The translations under genes and the position numbers were made by a program. Source: Sphingopyxis sp. GW247-27LB (GTDB lineage Bacteria; Pseudomonadota; Alphaproteobacteria; Sphingomonadales; Sphingomonadaceae). Taken from it: 64,000 bases of DNA. The stretch's first letter is position 1. Every line of letters begins with the position of its first letter. Below the pieces are notes generated by a model. That model was not told the origin of the DNA. It ran no database searches and was given only the letters and a program-made list of their open reading frames with translations. This document shows, one piece after another, positions 29,707 through 38,715 of the stretch. Where the stretch lies: the NCBI RefSeq assembly GCF_002277025.1, contig NZ_NIWD01000008.1, forward strand, positions 720,333-784,332, read 5' to 3'.

Positions 29707-30281
29707 GGATAGAGCAGCCCGCTGGTCCAGCCATCCCGATCACGAACGAACAGGGTGCGTTCGTGGAGGCGGTGCGCGCGGTCCTGCCAAAATTCGATTC
29801 GTTCGGGGGTCACGCGCCAGCCCGACCAGCGCGGCGGCCGGGGCACGTCCCGCCCCTCGAAACGCGCCTGCATCTCGGCGAAGCGCGCCTCGAAGGTCGC
29901 GCGGTCGGCGAGCGGGCGCGACTGGTCGCTCGCCCAGGCGCCGAGCTGGCTGTCGCGGCTGCGCGTCGCGAAATAGGCGTCGGCGACGCTGTCCGCGACG
30001 GGTTCGACCGGTCCCTCGATGCGGATCTGGCGGCGCAGCGACTTCCAGTGAAAGAGCAGCGCGACCTGCGGGTTCGCGGCGAGCTCGCCGCCCTTGCGGC
30101 TGTCGAGATTGGTGTAGAAGACGAACCCGTCCGGCCCATGCCCCTTCAGCAGCACCATGCGCAGCGAGGGCCGCCCGTCCGCGGTCGCGGTAGCGAGCGC
30201 CATCGCGTTCGAATCATTGGGCTCGCTGGCGCGCGCTTCGGCGAACCAGGCGTCGAACAGGGCGAAGGGGTCGGTGGTCAT
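29703..30281 (-). CDS. pdxH: Pyridoxamine 5'-phosphate oxidase
   Basis: FMN-dependent oxidation of pyridoxine or pyridoxamine phosphate to PLP. 192 residues. FMN- and substrate-binding segments are visible: RPSLRMVLLKGHGPDGFVFY, then SRKGGELAANPQVALLFHW, and SRDSQLGAWASDQSRPL. The conserved C-terminal RVTPERIEFWQDRAHRLHER is present, ending in LLYP. First gene of a pdxH-phzF unit. Confidence 0.96.
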   Translation of the reverse strand: MTTDPFALFDAWFAEARASEPNDSNAMALATATADGRPSLRMVLLKGHGPDGFVFYTNLDSRKGGELAANPQVALLFHWKSLRRQIRIEGPVEPVADSVADAYFATRSRDSQLGAWASDQSRPLADRATFEARFAEMQARFEGRDVPRPPRWSGWRVTPERIEFWQDRAHRLHERTLFVRDRDGWTSGLLYP

Positions 30282-30335
30282 GCGCGCGCTTCTAATGCGC
30301 CGTCGGCCAGCGGTCGAGTAAAAGCCAGCCTATAT

Positions 30336-30411
30336 CGTCACCCCGGACTTGATCCGGGGTCCCGCTTTCGGACGTCACCGAGCGGGACCCCGGATCAAGT
30401 CCGGGGTGACG
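30336..30411. repeat. REP-like inverted repeat (CCCCGGA...TCCGGGG)
   Basis: The left arm CACCCCGGACTTGATCCGGG and right arm CCCGGATCAAGTCCGGGGTG are inverted copies about 20 bp apart, flanked by CGTCA/TGACG. It sits between pdxH and the divergent dnaJ-like gene. The same CGTCA...TGACG outer ends occur in the other REP-like elements here. Confidence 0.85.
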
Positions 30412-30516
30412 GAAGAGAGGAGTTACCTCGGAACTTGACCGCCTTTCGCTCCGTTCCCACATCGCGCGCGCAATCGGGCCTTTCCGGCCAACATCTTATC
30501 GGGCTACAGGATAGAA

Positions 30517-31437
30517 ATGGCAGATCCCTATTCCACCCTCGGCGTCGCGAAGAATGCGGGCGAAGCCGAAATCAAGTCGGCGTACCGCAAGCTCGCGAAG
30601 GAGCTGCACCCCGACCGGAACAAGGAGAATCCGAAGGCGGCGGAGAAATTCTCCGACGTCACCAAGGCCTATGACCTCCTGTCCGACAAGGAAAAGCGCG
30701 CGCAGTTCGATCGCGGCGAGATCGATGCCGAAGGCAACCCCGCCATGCCCTTCGGCTATGGCGGCGGCGGTTTTCGCGGCGACCCGCGCGGCGGCGCCCA
30801 GGGCGGTTTCGGCGGCGAGGGCGCCGACTTCGGCGATATCTTCGAAGGGCTGTTCGGCGGCCGTGGCGGCGGCGGCGGGCCGTTCGGCGGTTTCGGCGGG
30901 CGCAGCGCACCGCCGCCCAAGGGCGCCAACGTCGCCTATCGCCTGTCGGTCTCCTTCCTCGACGCCGCGACGCAGGCGATGCAGCGCATCACGCTCGCCG
31001 ACGGCAAGACGATCGACCTCAAATTGCCCGCCGGGGTCGAGACCGGCACCCAGATGCGCCTCGCGGGCAAGGGGCAGCCGGGGCCGGGCGGCAACGGCGA
31101 CGGCATCGTCACCATCACCGTCAAGGATCATCCCTTCTTCGAACGCGACGGCGCCAACATCCGGCTCGACCTGCCGGTGACGCTGGGCGAGGCGGTGAAG
31201 GGCGCGAAGGTCAAGGTGCCGACGGTCGACGGGCCGGTGATGCTGTCGATCCCCGCGGGCTCGTCCTCGGGCCGGGTGATGCGGCTCAAGGGCAAGGGGT
31301 TCAGCCAGAAGGGCGGTGGGCGCGGCGACCAGCTCGTGCGGCTGATGGTCGACCTGCCGAAGGAGGACGCCGGGCTCGCGAAGCTGGTGGACGAATGGAC
31401 CGACACGCGGCCGGTCAGGGCCGATCTCGGCGTGTGA
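30517..31437 (+). CDS. DnaJ C-terminal-domain cochaperone (CbpA-like)
   Basis: 306 residues. N-terminal J-domain with HPD (LAKELHPDRNKENPKA), a Gly/Phe-rich linker (about 75-130), then the two beta-sandwich substrate-binding domains. There is no CxxCxGxG zinc finger, so this is a type II J-protein like CbpA rather than DnaJ proper. A DnaK partner is expected elsewhere. It starts a dense block: yihY begins four bases after its stop. Confidence 0.92.
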   Translation: MADPYSTLGVAKNAGEAEIKSAYRKLAKELHPDRNKENPKAAEKFSDVTKAYDLLSDKEKRAQFDRGEIDAEGNPAMPFGYGGGGFRGDPRGGAQGGFGGEGADFGDIFEGLFGGRGGGGGPFGGFGGRSAPPPKGANVAYRLSVSFLDAATQAMQRITLADGKTIDLKLPAGVETGTQMRLAGKGQPGPGGNGDGIVTITVKDHPFFERDGANIRLDLPVTLGEAVKGAKVKVPTVDGPVMLSIPAGSSSGRVMRLKGKGFSQKGGGRGDQLVRLMVDLPKEDAGLAKLVDEWTDTRPVRADLGV

Positions 31438-31440
31438 CGC

Positions 31441-32508
31441 GTGGCTGATCGCAGCGAGACGAAAGCCGCCGCCGCGCTCGAGCGCGAAGTCGCCGAGGAA
31501 GTCGGCAAGGAATTTCTCGCCGAGGGGCATTCGCCCCATTCGCCCGAGGCGCGCGCCGAGCGCGCCAAGCGCACCCATTTGCGCGCGCGGGCGCAGGGCG
31601 TCATCGAGCGCGGGCGCGAGCGGCTGGGGCCGGGAACGCGCGCCTTCCACATCGTCCGCCGCGTGATCGTCGGCACCTATACCGACGGCTTCATCCACGC
31701 CGGCAATCTCGCCTATCTGGCGCTGATCGCGCTCTTTCCCTTCTTCATCCTGCTCGCCGCCGCCTTGAGCCTGTTCGGCGGCAGCGCGGGAGGCGAGGCG
31801 GCGATCGACGCGGTCTTCTCGATCATGCCGCCGACGGTCGCCAAGGCGCTGTCGGGACCGATCCGCGAGGTGATGGGCGCGCGCACCGGCCTTTTCCTGT
31901 GGCTCGGCGCGATCGTCGCGCTGTGGACCGTCGGCAGCCTCGTCGAGACGATCCGCGACATCCTCCGCCGCGCCTATGGCACCCATTTCAGCCGCGGCTT
32001 CTTTCATTACCGGCTGCTGTCGATCGGCATCATCTCCGGCGCGGTGGTGCTGATGCTGCTGTCGTTCAGCATGCAGGTGCTGATCGTCGGCATCGAACAA
32101 TTCGTGACGCGGGTGCTGCCCGCGCAATTCCAGTCGGCGGGGGTGGTGCTGATCTCGCGCGGCGTGTCGGGGCTCGGCCTCTTCCTCGCCATCTATCTGC
32201 TTTTCTACTCGCTCACCCCCGCCAAATACCGCCGGCAGAAAAAATGCCCGAAATGGCCGGGCGCGCTGTTCACCACCCTGTGGTGGATCGGGGTCACTCT
32301 GGCGCTTCCGCCTTTGCTCGCCAGCCTGCTCAGCTATGACGCGACCTACGGCAGCCTCGCGGGCGTCATGGTCGCGCTTTTCTTTTTCTACCTCGTCGGA
32401 TTGGGTATGGTGATCGGCGCTGAACTCAACGCCGCGCTCGTCGAGGTTGAGGATTTGGGACACGACGCTATTGGGCGCGTGGACGATATCATCGTGGAAG
32501 ACAAATAA
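31441..32508 (+). CDS. YihY/BrkB family inner-membrane protein
   Basis: 355 residues; GTG start four bases after the J-protein. A charged N-terminal region of about 75 residues precedes six transmembrane helices. Family features include DGFIHAGNLAYLALIALFPF and the central LWLGAIVALWTVGSLVETIR. The family was once called RNase BN/virulence factor BrkB; the actual function is unclear. It ends 16 bp before fabI. Confidence 0.9.
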   Translation: MADRSETKAAAALEREVAEEVGKEFLAEGHSPHSPEARAERAKRTHLRARAQGVIERGRERLGPGTRAFHIVRRVIVGTYTDGFIHAGNLAYLALIALFPFFILLAAALSLFGGSAGGEAAIDAVFSIMPPTVAKALSGPIREVMGARTGLFLWLGAIVALWTVGSLVETIRDILRRAYGTHFSRGFFHYRLLSIGIISGAVVLMLLSFSMQVLIVGIEQFVTRVLPAQFQSAGVVLISRGVSGLGLFLAIYLLFYSLTPAKYRRQKKCPKWPGALFTTLWWIGVTLALPPLLASLLSYDATYGSLAGVMVALFFFYLVGLGMVIGAELNAALVEVEDLGHDAIGRVDDIIVEDK

Positions 32509-32524
32509 AGGTCGGAGAAACCAA

Positions 32525-33352
32525 ATGACGGGTCTGATGAAGGGCAAGCGCGGGCTGATCATGGGCCTCGCGAACGACAAATCGCTCGCCTGGGGAATCG
32601 CGAAGGCGCTGCACGGCGCGGGGGCGGAGCTTGCCATCAGCTATCAGGGCGACGTGATGGCGAAGCGGGTGAAGCCGCTCGCCGACGAACTCGGCTGCGA
32701 TTTCCTGATCGACTGCGACGTCGCCGACATGGCGAATCTCGACCAGGCCTTCGCGACGCTCGCGGCGCGCTGGCCGACGATCGACTTCGTCGTCCACGCG
32801 ATCGGCTACACCAACAAGGAGGCGCTGCGCGGCCACTATGCCGATGTGACGCTCGACGATTTCCTGATGACGATGAACATAAGCGTCTACAGCTTCACCG
32901 CGGTCGCGAAGCGCGCGGCGGCGATGATGACGCCCTTCGACCCCGAAACCGGCAAGGGTGGCGGCTCGCTGCTGACCCTCAGCTATTATGGCGCGGAAAA
33001 GGTCATCCCGCATTACAACGTCATGGGCGTCGCCAAGTCGGCGCTCGAAACGAGCGTCAAATATCTCGCCAACGATTATGGCCCGCAGGGGGTGCGCGTG
33101 AACGCGATCTCGGCGGGGCCGATCAAGACGCTGGCGGCGAGCGGAATCGGCGACTTCCGCCTGATCCTCAAGTGGAACGAACATAACGCCCCGCTCCGCC
33201 GCAATGTCACGATCGACGACGTCGGCGGCTCGGCGCTCTATCTGCTGAGCGACCTCGCGTCGGGCGTTACCGGCGAAACGCACCATGTCGACGCGGGCTA
33301 TCACACCGTCGGCATGAAGCAGGAAGATGCGCCGGACATCGCGCTTGCCTGA
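32525..33352 (+). CDS. fabI: Enoyl-[acyl-carrier-protein] reductase, FabI type
   Basis: Last reductive step of each fatty-acid elongation cycle, NADH-dependent. 275 residues with the FabI nucleotide motif MGLANDKSLAWGIAKAL and the SDR catalytic Tyr-x6-Lys in HYNVMGVAKSALE. The conserved RVNAISAGPIKTLAASGIG block is intact. GGTCGGAGAA precedes ATG 32525. This is the classical triclosan target, and nothing in the visible motifs departs from the family. Confidence 0.96.
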   Translation: MTGLMKGKRGLIMGLANDKSLAWGIAKALHGAGAELAISYQGDVMAKRVKPLADELGCDFLIDCDVADMANLDQAFATLAARWPTIDFVVHAIGYTNKEALRGHYADVTLDDFLMTMNISVYSFTAVAKRAAAMMTPFDPETGKGGGSLLTLSYYGAEKVIPHYNVMGVAKSALETSVKYLANDYGPQGVRVNAISAGPIKTLAASGIGDFRLILKWNEHNAPLRRNVTIDDVGGSALYLLSDLASGVTGETHHVDAGYHTVGMKQEDAPDIALA

Positions 33353-33875
33353 CGGCTTCGCCATCCGCGCCGCCACGGCGGCGGATGCCGATATCATCGA
33401 CGCGATCATCCGCTCGGCCTTCGCCGGGACCGGGCATGGCTATCAGGGCGAGGCCGAACTGGTGCGGATGCTGGAGGCCGACGGCGACGCGTTGGTCTCG
33501 CTCGTCGCCGAGGCGGACGGCGCGATCGCCGGGCATGTGCTGTTCAGCCGGATGGACGTGGAGGCGGACGGCGCGGCGATCCCCGCTGCCGGCCTAGCAC
33601 CCGTATCGGTCACACCCGGCCGGCAAGGGCAGGGGATCGGCGGCGCCCTGATCCGCGCCGGGCTGGATGAGTTGCGCGCACAGGGCGTGGCGATCAGCTT
33701 CGTCCTCGGGCACGAGGCCTATTATCCGCGCTTCGGCTATTCGCCCGACCTCGGCGCGCGCTTCGCTTCGCCTTTCGCGGGGCCGCATTTCATGGCGATG
33801 ATGCTGGACTCGAACGCGCCCTGGCCGCTAGGCGGACGGGCGGATTATGCACCCGCATTCGGCCGGATGGGATGA
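33327..33875 (+). CDS. GNAT-family N-acetyltransferase
   Basis: 182 residues whose start overlaps the fabI end by 26 bases; AGGA precedes the ATG. The acetyl-CoA loop is TPGRQGQGIGGALIRAGLDE, with the preceding strand GLAPVSV. The C-terminal VLGHEAYYPRFGYSPDLGAR is typical of the YhbS-like GNAT subgroup. The substrate is unknown. A palindromic repeat begins right after its stop. Confidence 0.9.
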   Translation: MRRTSRLPDGFAIRAATAADADIIDAIIRSAFAGTGHGYQGEAELVRMLEADGDALVSLVAEADGAIAGHVLFSRMDVEADGAAIPAAGLAPVSVTPGRQGQGIGGALIRAGLDELRAQGVAISFVLGHEAYYPRFGYSPDLGARFASPFAGPHFMAMMLDSNAPWPLGGRADYAPAFGRMG

Positions 33876-33877
33876 TT

Positions 33878-33936
33878 CCCCTCTCCCCCAAGGGGAGAGG
33901 GAGGGGCCCGTCGCGTAGCGACGGGAGGGTGAGGGC
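33878..33936. repeat. Left inverted repeat of DUF559 cassette A
   Basis: CCCCTCTCCCCC..GGGGAGAGGGAGGGG forms a palindrome, followed by GGCCCGTCGCGTAGCGACGG and GGGTGAGGGC. An inverted, slightly diverged copy is at 34296-34355 on the other side of the DUF559 gene. The pair therefore brackets the gene. Confidence 0.85.
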
Positions 33937-34362
33937 GTGACGAGAAGCCGCTTCGAAATCCGCGACGGCACCATCGACCGCGCTCGCGGGCTTCGGCGTG
34001 ACGCCACGCCTGCGGAGAAAAAATTATGGTCGATCCTGCGGGGCGGCCGCCTCGACGGCCATAAATTCCGTCGACAGCAGCGGCTCGGCCCTTTCATCGC
34101 CGACTTTGCCTGTCAAACGGCGCGGCTGGTGATAGAGGTAGATGGTGATAGTCACGCGCAGCAAATCGACTATGACGCGCGGCGGACGGCGTTTTTGGCG
34201 AAAGAGGGATATCGGGTGCTACGCTTCACCAATCGGGATGTGATGGACAATCTGGAAGGCGTGGGCCGCGCGATCGCGCTCGCGCTCGCGGGTGGGCCCT
34301 CACCCCACGCGGCTGCGCCACGCGGGCCCCTCCCTCTCCCCCAGGGGGAGAGGGGATTATGA
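33937..34362 (+). CDS. DUF559 protein (Vsr-like endonuclease fold), cassette A
   Basis: 141 residues starting GTGACGAGAAGC just inside the left repeat. The conserved core is [20 protein letters not shown] then [14 protein letters not shown] and [17 protein letters not shown]. The Asp/Glu residues in FIADF and IEVDGD fit the catalytic pattern of the Vsr/type II endonuclease fold; activity is not shown. The last 24 residues ([20 protein letters not shown]) are encoded by the right repeat. The stop overlaps the aroC start (ATGA). A homologue sits at 47287-47766 (about half of the core residues identical by eye). Confidence 0.88.
   Translation: MTRSRFEIRDGTIDRARGLRRDATPAEKKLWSILRGGRLDGHKFRRQQRLGPFIADFACQTARLVIEVDGDSHAQQIDYDARRTAFLAKEGYRVLRFTNRDVMDNLEGVGRAIALALAGGPSPHAAAPRGPLPLPQGERGL
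34296..34355. repeat. Right inverted repeat of DUF559 cassette A
   Basis: Inverted copy of 33878-33936: GCCCTCACCCC, a variable middle, then CGGGCCCCTCCCTCTCCCCC and the matching GGGGGAGAGGGG. It overlaps the last codons of the DUF559 gene and ends three bases before the aroC start codon, where it may also act as or displace the ribosome-binding site. Confidence 0.85.
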
Positions 34363-35435
34363 GTTTCAACAGCTTCGGACGCGTCTTTCGATTCACGACC
34401 TGGGGCGAAAGCCACGGGCCGGCGCTCGGCGCGGTCGTCGACGGTTGTCCGCCGCGGCTGTCGCTGTCGGAGGCCGACATCCAGCCCTTTCTCGACAAGC
34501 GCCGTCCCGGCCAGTCGCGCCACACGACGCAGCGGCAGGAGCCCGACCAGGTTCGCATCCTGTCGGGGGTGTTCGAGGGCAAGACCACCGGCACGCCGAT
34601 CAGCCTGATGATCGAGAATGTCGACCAGCGCTCGAAGGATTATGGCGAGATCGCGCAGGCCTATCGTCCCGGTCATGCCGACTATGCCTATGACGCCAAA
34701 TACGGCATCCGCGATTATCGCGGCGGCGGGCGGTCGAGCGCGCGCGAGACTGCAGCGCGGGTCGCGGCGGGCGCGGTCGCGCGGCTGGTGATCCCCGAGG
34801 TGCAGATCCACGCCTGGGTCGCTGAGATCGGCGGCGACGCGATCGACCCCGCGAACTTCGACCTCGAAGAGATGGACCGCAATCCCTTTTTCTGTCCCGA
34901 TCCCGCCGCGGCGCAGCGCTGGGAGGCGATGATGGACGCGGCGCGCAAGGCGGGCAGCTCGCTGGGCGCGGTCATCGAATGCGCGGCGAGCGGCGTTCCC
35001 GCCGGCTGGGGCGCGCCCGTCTATGCCAAGCTCGACGCCGACCTCGCCGCCGCGATGATGGGGATCAACGCGGTGAAGGGGGTCGAGATCGGCGCCGGCT
35101 TCCACGCGGCGCGGCTGCGCGGCGAGGAGAATGCCGACGCGATGCGTCCCGCGACCGACGGCAGCAACCGCCCCGATTTCCTGTCGAACAACGCCGGCGG
35201 CATCGCGGGCGGCATCTCGACCGGCCAGCCGGTGGTGGTGCGCGTCGCCTTCAAGCCGACCAGCTCGATCCTGACCCCGGTGCCGACGGTCAATCGCGCG
35301 GGGGAGGCGACCGACATCGTCACCAAGGGCCGTCACGACCCCTGCGTCGGTATCCGCGGCGCTCCCGTGGTCGAGGCGATGATGGCGCTCGTCCTCGCCG
35401 ACCACAAGCTGTTGCACCGCGCGCAATGCGGGTGA
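34359..35435 (+). CDS. aroC: Chorismate synthase
   Basis: Converts 5-enolpyruvylshikimate 3-phosphate to chorismate, the last shikimate step, with reduced FMN. 358 residues with the signatures [19 protein letters not shown] near the start, [20 protein letters not shown] in the middle, and [17 protein letters not shown] towards the end. The start codon overlaps the DUF559 stop, and the only GA-rich sequence nearby (GGGGGAGAGGGG) is the repeat itself. Confidence 0.97.
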   Translation: MSFNSFGRVFRFTTWGESHGPALGAVVDGCPPRLSLSEADIQPFLDKRRPGQSRHTTQRQEPDQVRILSGVFEGKTTGTPISLMIENVDQRSKDYGEIAQAYRPGHADYAYDAKYGIRDYRGGGRSSARETAARVAAGAVARLVIPEVQIHAWVAEIGGDAIDPANFDLEEMDRNPFFCPDPAAAQRWEAMMDAARKAGSSLGAVIECAASGVPAGWGAPVYAKLDADLAAAMMGINAVKGVEIGAGFHAARLRGEENADAMRPATDGSNRPDFLSNNAGGIAGGISTGQPVVVRVAFKPTSSILTPVPTVNRAGEATDIVTKGRHDPCVGIRGAPVVEAMMALVLADHKLLHRAQCG

Positions 35436-35442
35436 CGCGCGC

Positions 35443-37227
35443 ATGATCGAGGCGGTGCGCTCGGCGATCGAGGCGCATCAGGCGGCGCTGTCGCTGCTGA
35501 TCCTTGCCGCGATGTTCGTCGGGTTCCTGATGGAGCGGCTGCCCGCGACGGTGATCGCGATCCTCGGTGCCTGCACCTATCTGGCGCTCGGCATTCTCGA
35601 TGCCGAGGCGGCCTATTCGGTCTTTTCCAACTCGGCGCCGATCGTCATCGGCGCGATGTTCGTGCTGTCGGGCGCGCTGATTCGCACCGGGGTGATCCAG
35701 CGCGTCGCCGACGCGATCATGGCGCGCGCCGAAAAGCATCCGCGCCTCGCCATCGTCGAGGTGCTGCTCGGCGCCCTCGCCGCCTCGGCCTTCCTCAACA
35801 ACACGCCGGTCGTCGTCGTGCTGCTGCCGATCATGATGAAGCTCGCCGAAGTGACGGGGATCAGCGCGAAGAAGCTGCTGATGCCGCTGTCGATCGCCGC
35901 GGTGCTCGGCGGTACGCTGACCCTGATCGGCACCTCGACCAACCTCGTCGTCGACGGCATCGTCCGCGACGCGGGGATGCCGCGCTTCGGCATTTTCGAG
36001 ATCACGCCGATCGGGCTCGTCACCGCGGCGTCGGGGATGATCGCGCTGGCGCTGATGTGGTGGCTGCTGCCCTCGGACAAACCGATCCCCGGCGCCGCCG
36101 GGACGCACGACACGCACCAATATCTGACCGAACTGGTGCTTGGCGACGACGACGATCTGGTCGGCATGACGGTCGAGGCGTTCCGCGACCTGCCGCGGTC
36201 GGGCCGTGTCGTCGGCGTGCGCCGCGCTTCGGCCGTCGTCCACGGCGCCGAGCTCGATCACTGGACGCTGGCCGCCGGCGACCGGCTGATCGTCCGGGTC
36301 GACGGCGCGACGCTGGTGACCTGGCGCGAGCAGGGGCGCTTTCTGCTCGGGATCGGCGCCGGCGTCCCGGCCGCGAACGACATGGTCGTCGAAACGATGA
36401 TCGCTCCCACCCATCCGTCGATCGGCCAGCGGCTCGCCGACATTCCCTTCCTGCAGAAAATCCGCGCGCGCATCATCGGGCTCGACCGGCCGCTGCACGA
36501 GGCCGGCCCCGACCTCGCCAGCGTCCGCATCCGCCCCGCCGACCGGCTGCTCGTCACCGGCGGCCCGCGCGAGGTCGAGGCGCTGCGCGACAATCCCGGC
36601 CTGATCGGCGCCGACCTCGCCAAGACGCGCGCCTTCCGCCGCGGCAAGGCGTGGATCGCGATCCTGTGCATGGCGGGCGTCGTCAGCCTCGCGGCACTCG
36701 ACGTGATGCCGATCGGGGTCGCGGCGATCATCGCCATCGGGGTCATCCTCGTCACCCGCTGCATCGACAGCGACGAGGCGTGGGGGACGATCGACGGCGA
36801 CGTGCTGATCCTGATCTTCGCGATGCTCGCGGTCGGCGTCGCGCTCGAGAAGAGCGGCGCGGTCGCGATGATGGTCGGCTGGGTCGAGCCGCTGCTCGCC
36901 GACGCGCCGCGCTGGGTGCTCGTCTTCGGCATCTATTTCTTCGCGCTGATCCTCTCCGAACTGCTCAGCAACAATGCGGTCGCGGCGCTGATGACCCCCG
37001 TGACGCTCGCGATCGCCGCCGAGCTCGGCGTCGACCCGCGCCCGCTCGTGATCGCGCTGATGATCGGCGCCTCGGCCTGCTTCGCGACCCCGATCGGCTA
37101 TCAGACCAACACCATCGTCTATGCCGCGGGCGATTATCGCTTCGTCGATTTCGTCAAGATCGGGGTGCCGCTCAACATCATCACCGGCGTGTCGACCTGC
37201 CTAGCGATCGTCTTTTTCCTGACCTGA
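35443..37227 (+). CDS. SLC13-family permease with TrkA-C domains
   Basis: 594 residues, eight bases after aroC. An N-terminal membrane half (helices from about 15 to 205) and a C-terminal membrane half (about 400-594) flank a soluble insert (about 210-390) with two TrkA-C-like ligand-binding modules (LVGMTVEAFRDLPRSGRVVG; RIIGLDRPLHEAGPDLASVR). Conserved SNN/NT motifs of the ion transporter fold appear in SAFLNNTPVVVVLLP and LSNNAVAALMTPV. Likely Na+-coupled transport of dicarboxylates, sulfate or similar anions; the substrate is not readable. Confidence 0.9.
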   Translation: MIEAVRSAIEAHQAALSLLILAAMFVGFLMERLPATVIAILGACTYLALGILDAEAAYSVFSNSAPIVIGAMFVLSGALIRTGVIQRVADAIMARAEKHPRLAIVEVLLGALAASAFLNNTPVVVVLLPIMMKLAEVTGISAKKLLMPLSIAAVLGGTLTLIGTSTNLVVDGIVRDAGMPRFGIFEITPIGLVTAASGMIALALMWWLLPSDKPIPGAAGTHDTHQYLTELVLGDDDDLVGMTVEAFRDLPRSGRVVGVRRASAVVHGAELDHWTLAAGDRLIVRVDGATLVTWREQGRFLLGIGAGVPAANDMVVETMIAPTHPSIGQRLADIPFLQKIRARIIGLDRPLHEAGPDLASVRIRPADRLLVTGGPREVEALRDNPGLIGADLAKTRAFRRGKAWIAILCMAGVVSLAALDVMPIGVAAIIAIGVILVTRCIDSDEAWGTIDGDVLILIFAMLAVGVALEKSGAVAMMVGWVEPLLADAPRWVLVFGIYFFALILSELLSNNAVAALMTPVTLAIAAELGVDPRPLVIALMIGASACFATPIGYQTNTIVYAAGDYRFVDFVKIGVPLNIITGVSTCLAIVFFLT

Positions 37228-37308
37228 GCCGCGCCTTGCCCGCGGACCCTCACCCTGTTACCTCCGCGCCCTGATAAAATCCGCCGGGCGGGACAGGGGA
37301 GTGATCGA

Positions 37309-38667
37309 ATGGCGCGTCGCCTAACTTTGTATATCTTGATCGGCATGGTTCTCGGCATCGTCGCCGGGGCCATCGCGCATGCGCAGGTCGGCGCCGATGC
37401 CGAGGAAGCCAAGCGGATCGCGGGCTATTTCAAGCTGCTCGCCGACGTCTTTCTGCAACTGATCAAGATGATCATCGCGCCGCTGGTGCTGGCGACGATC
37501 GTGACCGGCATCGCCAATATGGGCGACAGTTCGGCGCTCGGGCGCATCGGCGGGCGGGCGCTCCTCTGGTTCATCACCGCCAGCCTGGTATCGATCACGC
37601 TCGGCCTGCTGCTCGTCAACGCGCTCCAGCCCGGATTGCGGCTCGACCTCACCGCCACCGTGCCGATCGGCGAGGTCAAGACCGAGGCGCTCAACCTGCG
37701 CGACTTCGTGCTTCACGTCTTTCCCCAGTCGATCTTCGAATCGATGGCGAAGAACGACATTCTCCAGATTCTGGTCTTTTCGCTCTTCGCCGGAGTGGGC
37801 CTCTCGGCGATCGGCGAACGCGGCGAAATTCTGGTTCGCGGCATGGACGCGCTCGCCGAGCTGATGCTGCAGATCACCAACTATGTGATGCTGTTCGCGC
37901 CTTTTGCGGTGTTCGGCGCGCTCGCGGGGGTGATCACCGTCAACGGGCTTGGCATCCTGCTCGACTTCCTGCGGCTGGTCGTCGAATTCTATTTCGGGCT
38001 GCTGCTGCTCTGGCTGGTGCTGCTCGGGCTCGGCGCGATCTTCCTCGGCAGGCGCATCCTGACGCTGGTGCGCTATATCGTCGAGCCGCTGCTGCTCGCC
38101 TTCTCGACCGCCTCGTCGGAGGCCGCGCTGCCCAAGCTGTTCGAGCAGCTCGACCGCTTTGGCATCCCGCGCCGCATATCGGGCTTCGTCCTGCCGCTGG
38201 GTTACAGCTTCAACCTCGACGGGTCGATGATGTACATGAGCTTCGCGACCCTGTTCATCGCGCAGGCCTATGGCATCGAGCTGTCGATCGGCACCCAGAT
38301 CCTGATCCTGCTGACGCTGATGGTGACGTCGAAGGGGATCGCCGGGGTGCCGCGCGCCAGCCTCGTCGTGATCACCGCGACGCTCGCGCAGTTCGGGCTG
38401 CCGGTCGAGGGCGTGGCGCTGATCCTCGGCATCGACCAGTTCCTCGACATGGGCCGCTCGGCGACCAATGTCGTCGGCAATGCGGTCGCGACCAGCGTCA
38501 TCACCAAGTGGGAAGGCATGCTCGAAAAGCCCGAGCCGGCCAACGCCGACTGGCCGCACGCGCCGAGCCATACCGCGCATCATGGAACCCGCGGGCTCGA
38601 TCTTCGTGAAGACAATGGGGAAGGAAAAGGGGACGGGGAGGCTACGCCGGCGACCGATCGCGCCTGA
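37309..38667 (+). CDS. Dicarboxylate/amino acid:cation symporter (DAACS)
   Basis: 452 residues of the GltP/DctA fold, about eight transmembrane helices and two re-entrant loops. The first hairpin motif is FSTASSEAALPKLF (SSxxxLP), followed by GYSFNLDGSMMYMSFATLFI (NxDG) and the second hairpin with TSKGIAGVPRASLVV. The Asp-rich SxxDRxxxxG-type end is GIDQFLDMGRSATNVVGNAV. Substrates are probably C4-dicarboxylates or acidic amino acids. A 50-residue charged C-terminal tail is longer than usual. A second DAACS gene follows. Confidence 0.93.
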   Translation: MARRLTLYILIGMVLGIVAGAIAHAQVGADAEEAKRIAGYFKLLADVFLQLIKMIIAPLVLATIVTGIANMGDSSALGRIGGRALLWFITASLVSITLGLLLVNALQPGLRLDLTATVPIGEVKTEALNLRDFVLHVFPQSIFESMAKNDILQILVFSLFAGVGLSAIGERGEILVRGMDALAELMLQITNYVMLFAPFAVFGALAGVITVNGLGILLDFLRLVVEFYFGLLLLWLVLLGLGAIFLGRRILTLVRYIVEPLLLAFSTASSEAALPKLFEQLDRFGIPRRISGFVLPLGYSFNLDGSMMYMSFATLFIAQAYGIELSIGTQILILLTLMVTSKGIAGVPRASLVVITATLAQFGLPVEGVALILGIDQFLDMGRSATNVVGNAVATSVITKWEGMLEKPEPANADWPHAPSHTAHHGTRGLDLREDNGEGKGDGEATPATDRA

Positions 38668-38715
38668 ACCACGGCTTTTCGGTCGCCTCGACAGGGGCGG
38701 ACGAGGAGCTGAACG

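Noticed and set aside
30496-32637. A 713-codon minus-strand open frame
   Set aside because: Antisense to the DnaJ-like, YihY and fabI genes; composition is a mirror of those genes and no domain is visible.
33937-34362. DUF559 gene as part of a restriction-modification or defence island
   Set aside because: No methyltransferase, helicase or other defence gene is adjacent at either DUF559 locus; both sit inside housekeeping operons.
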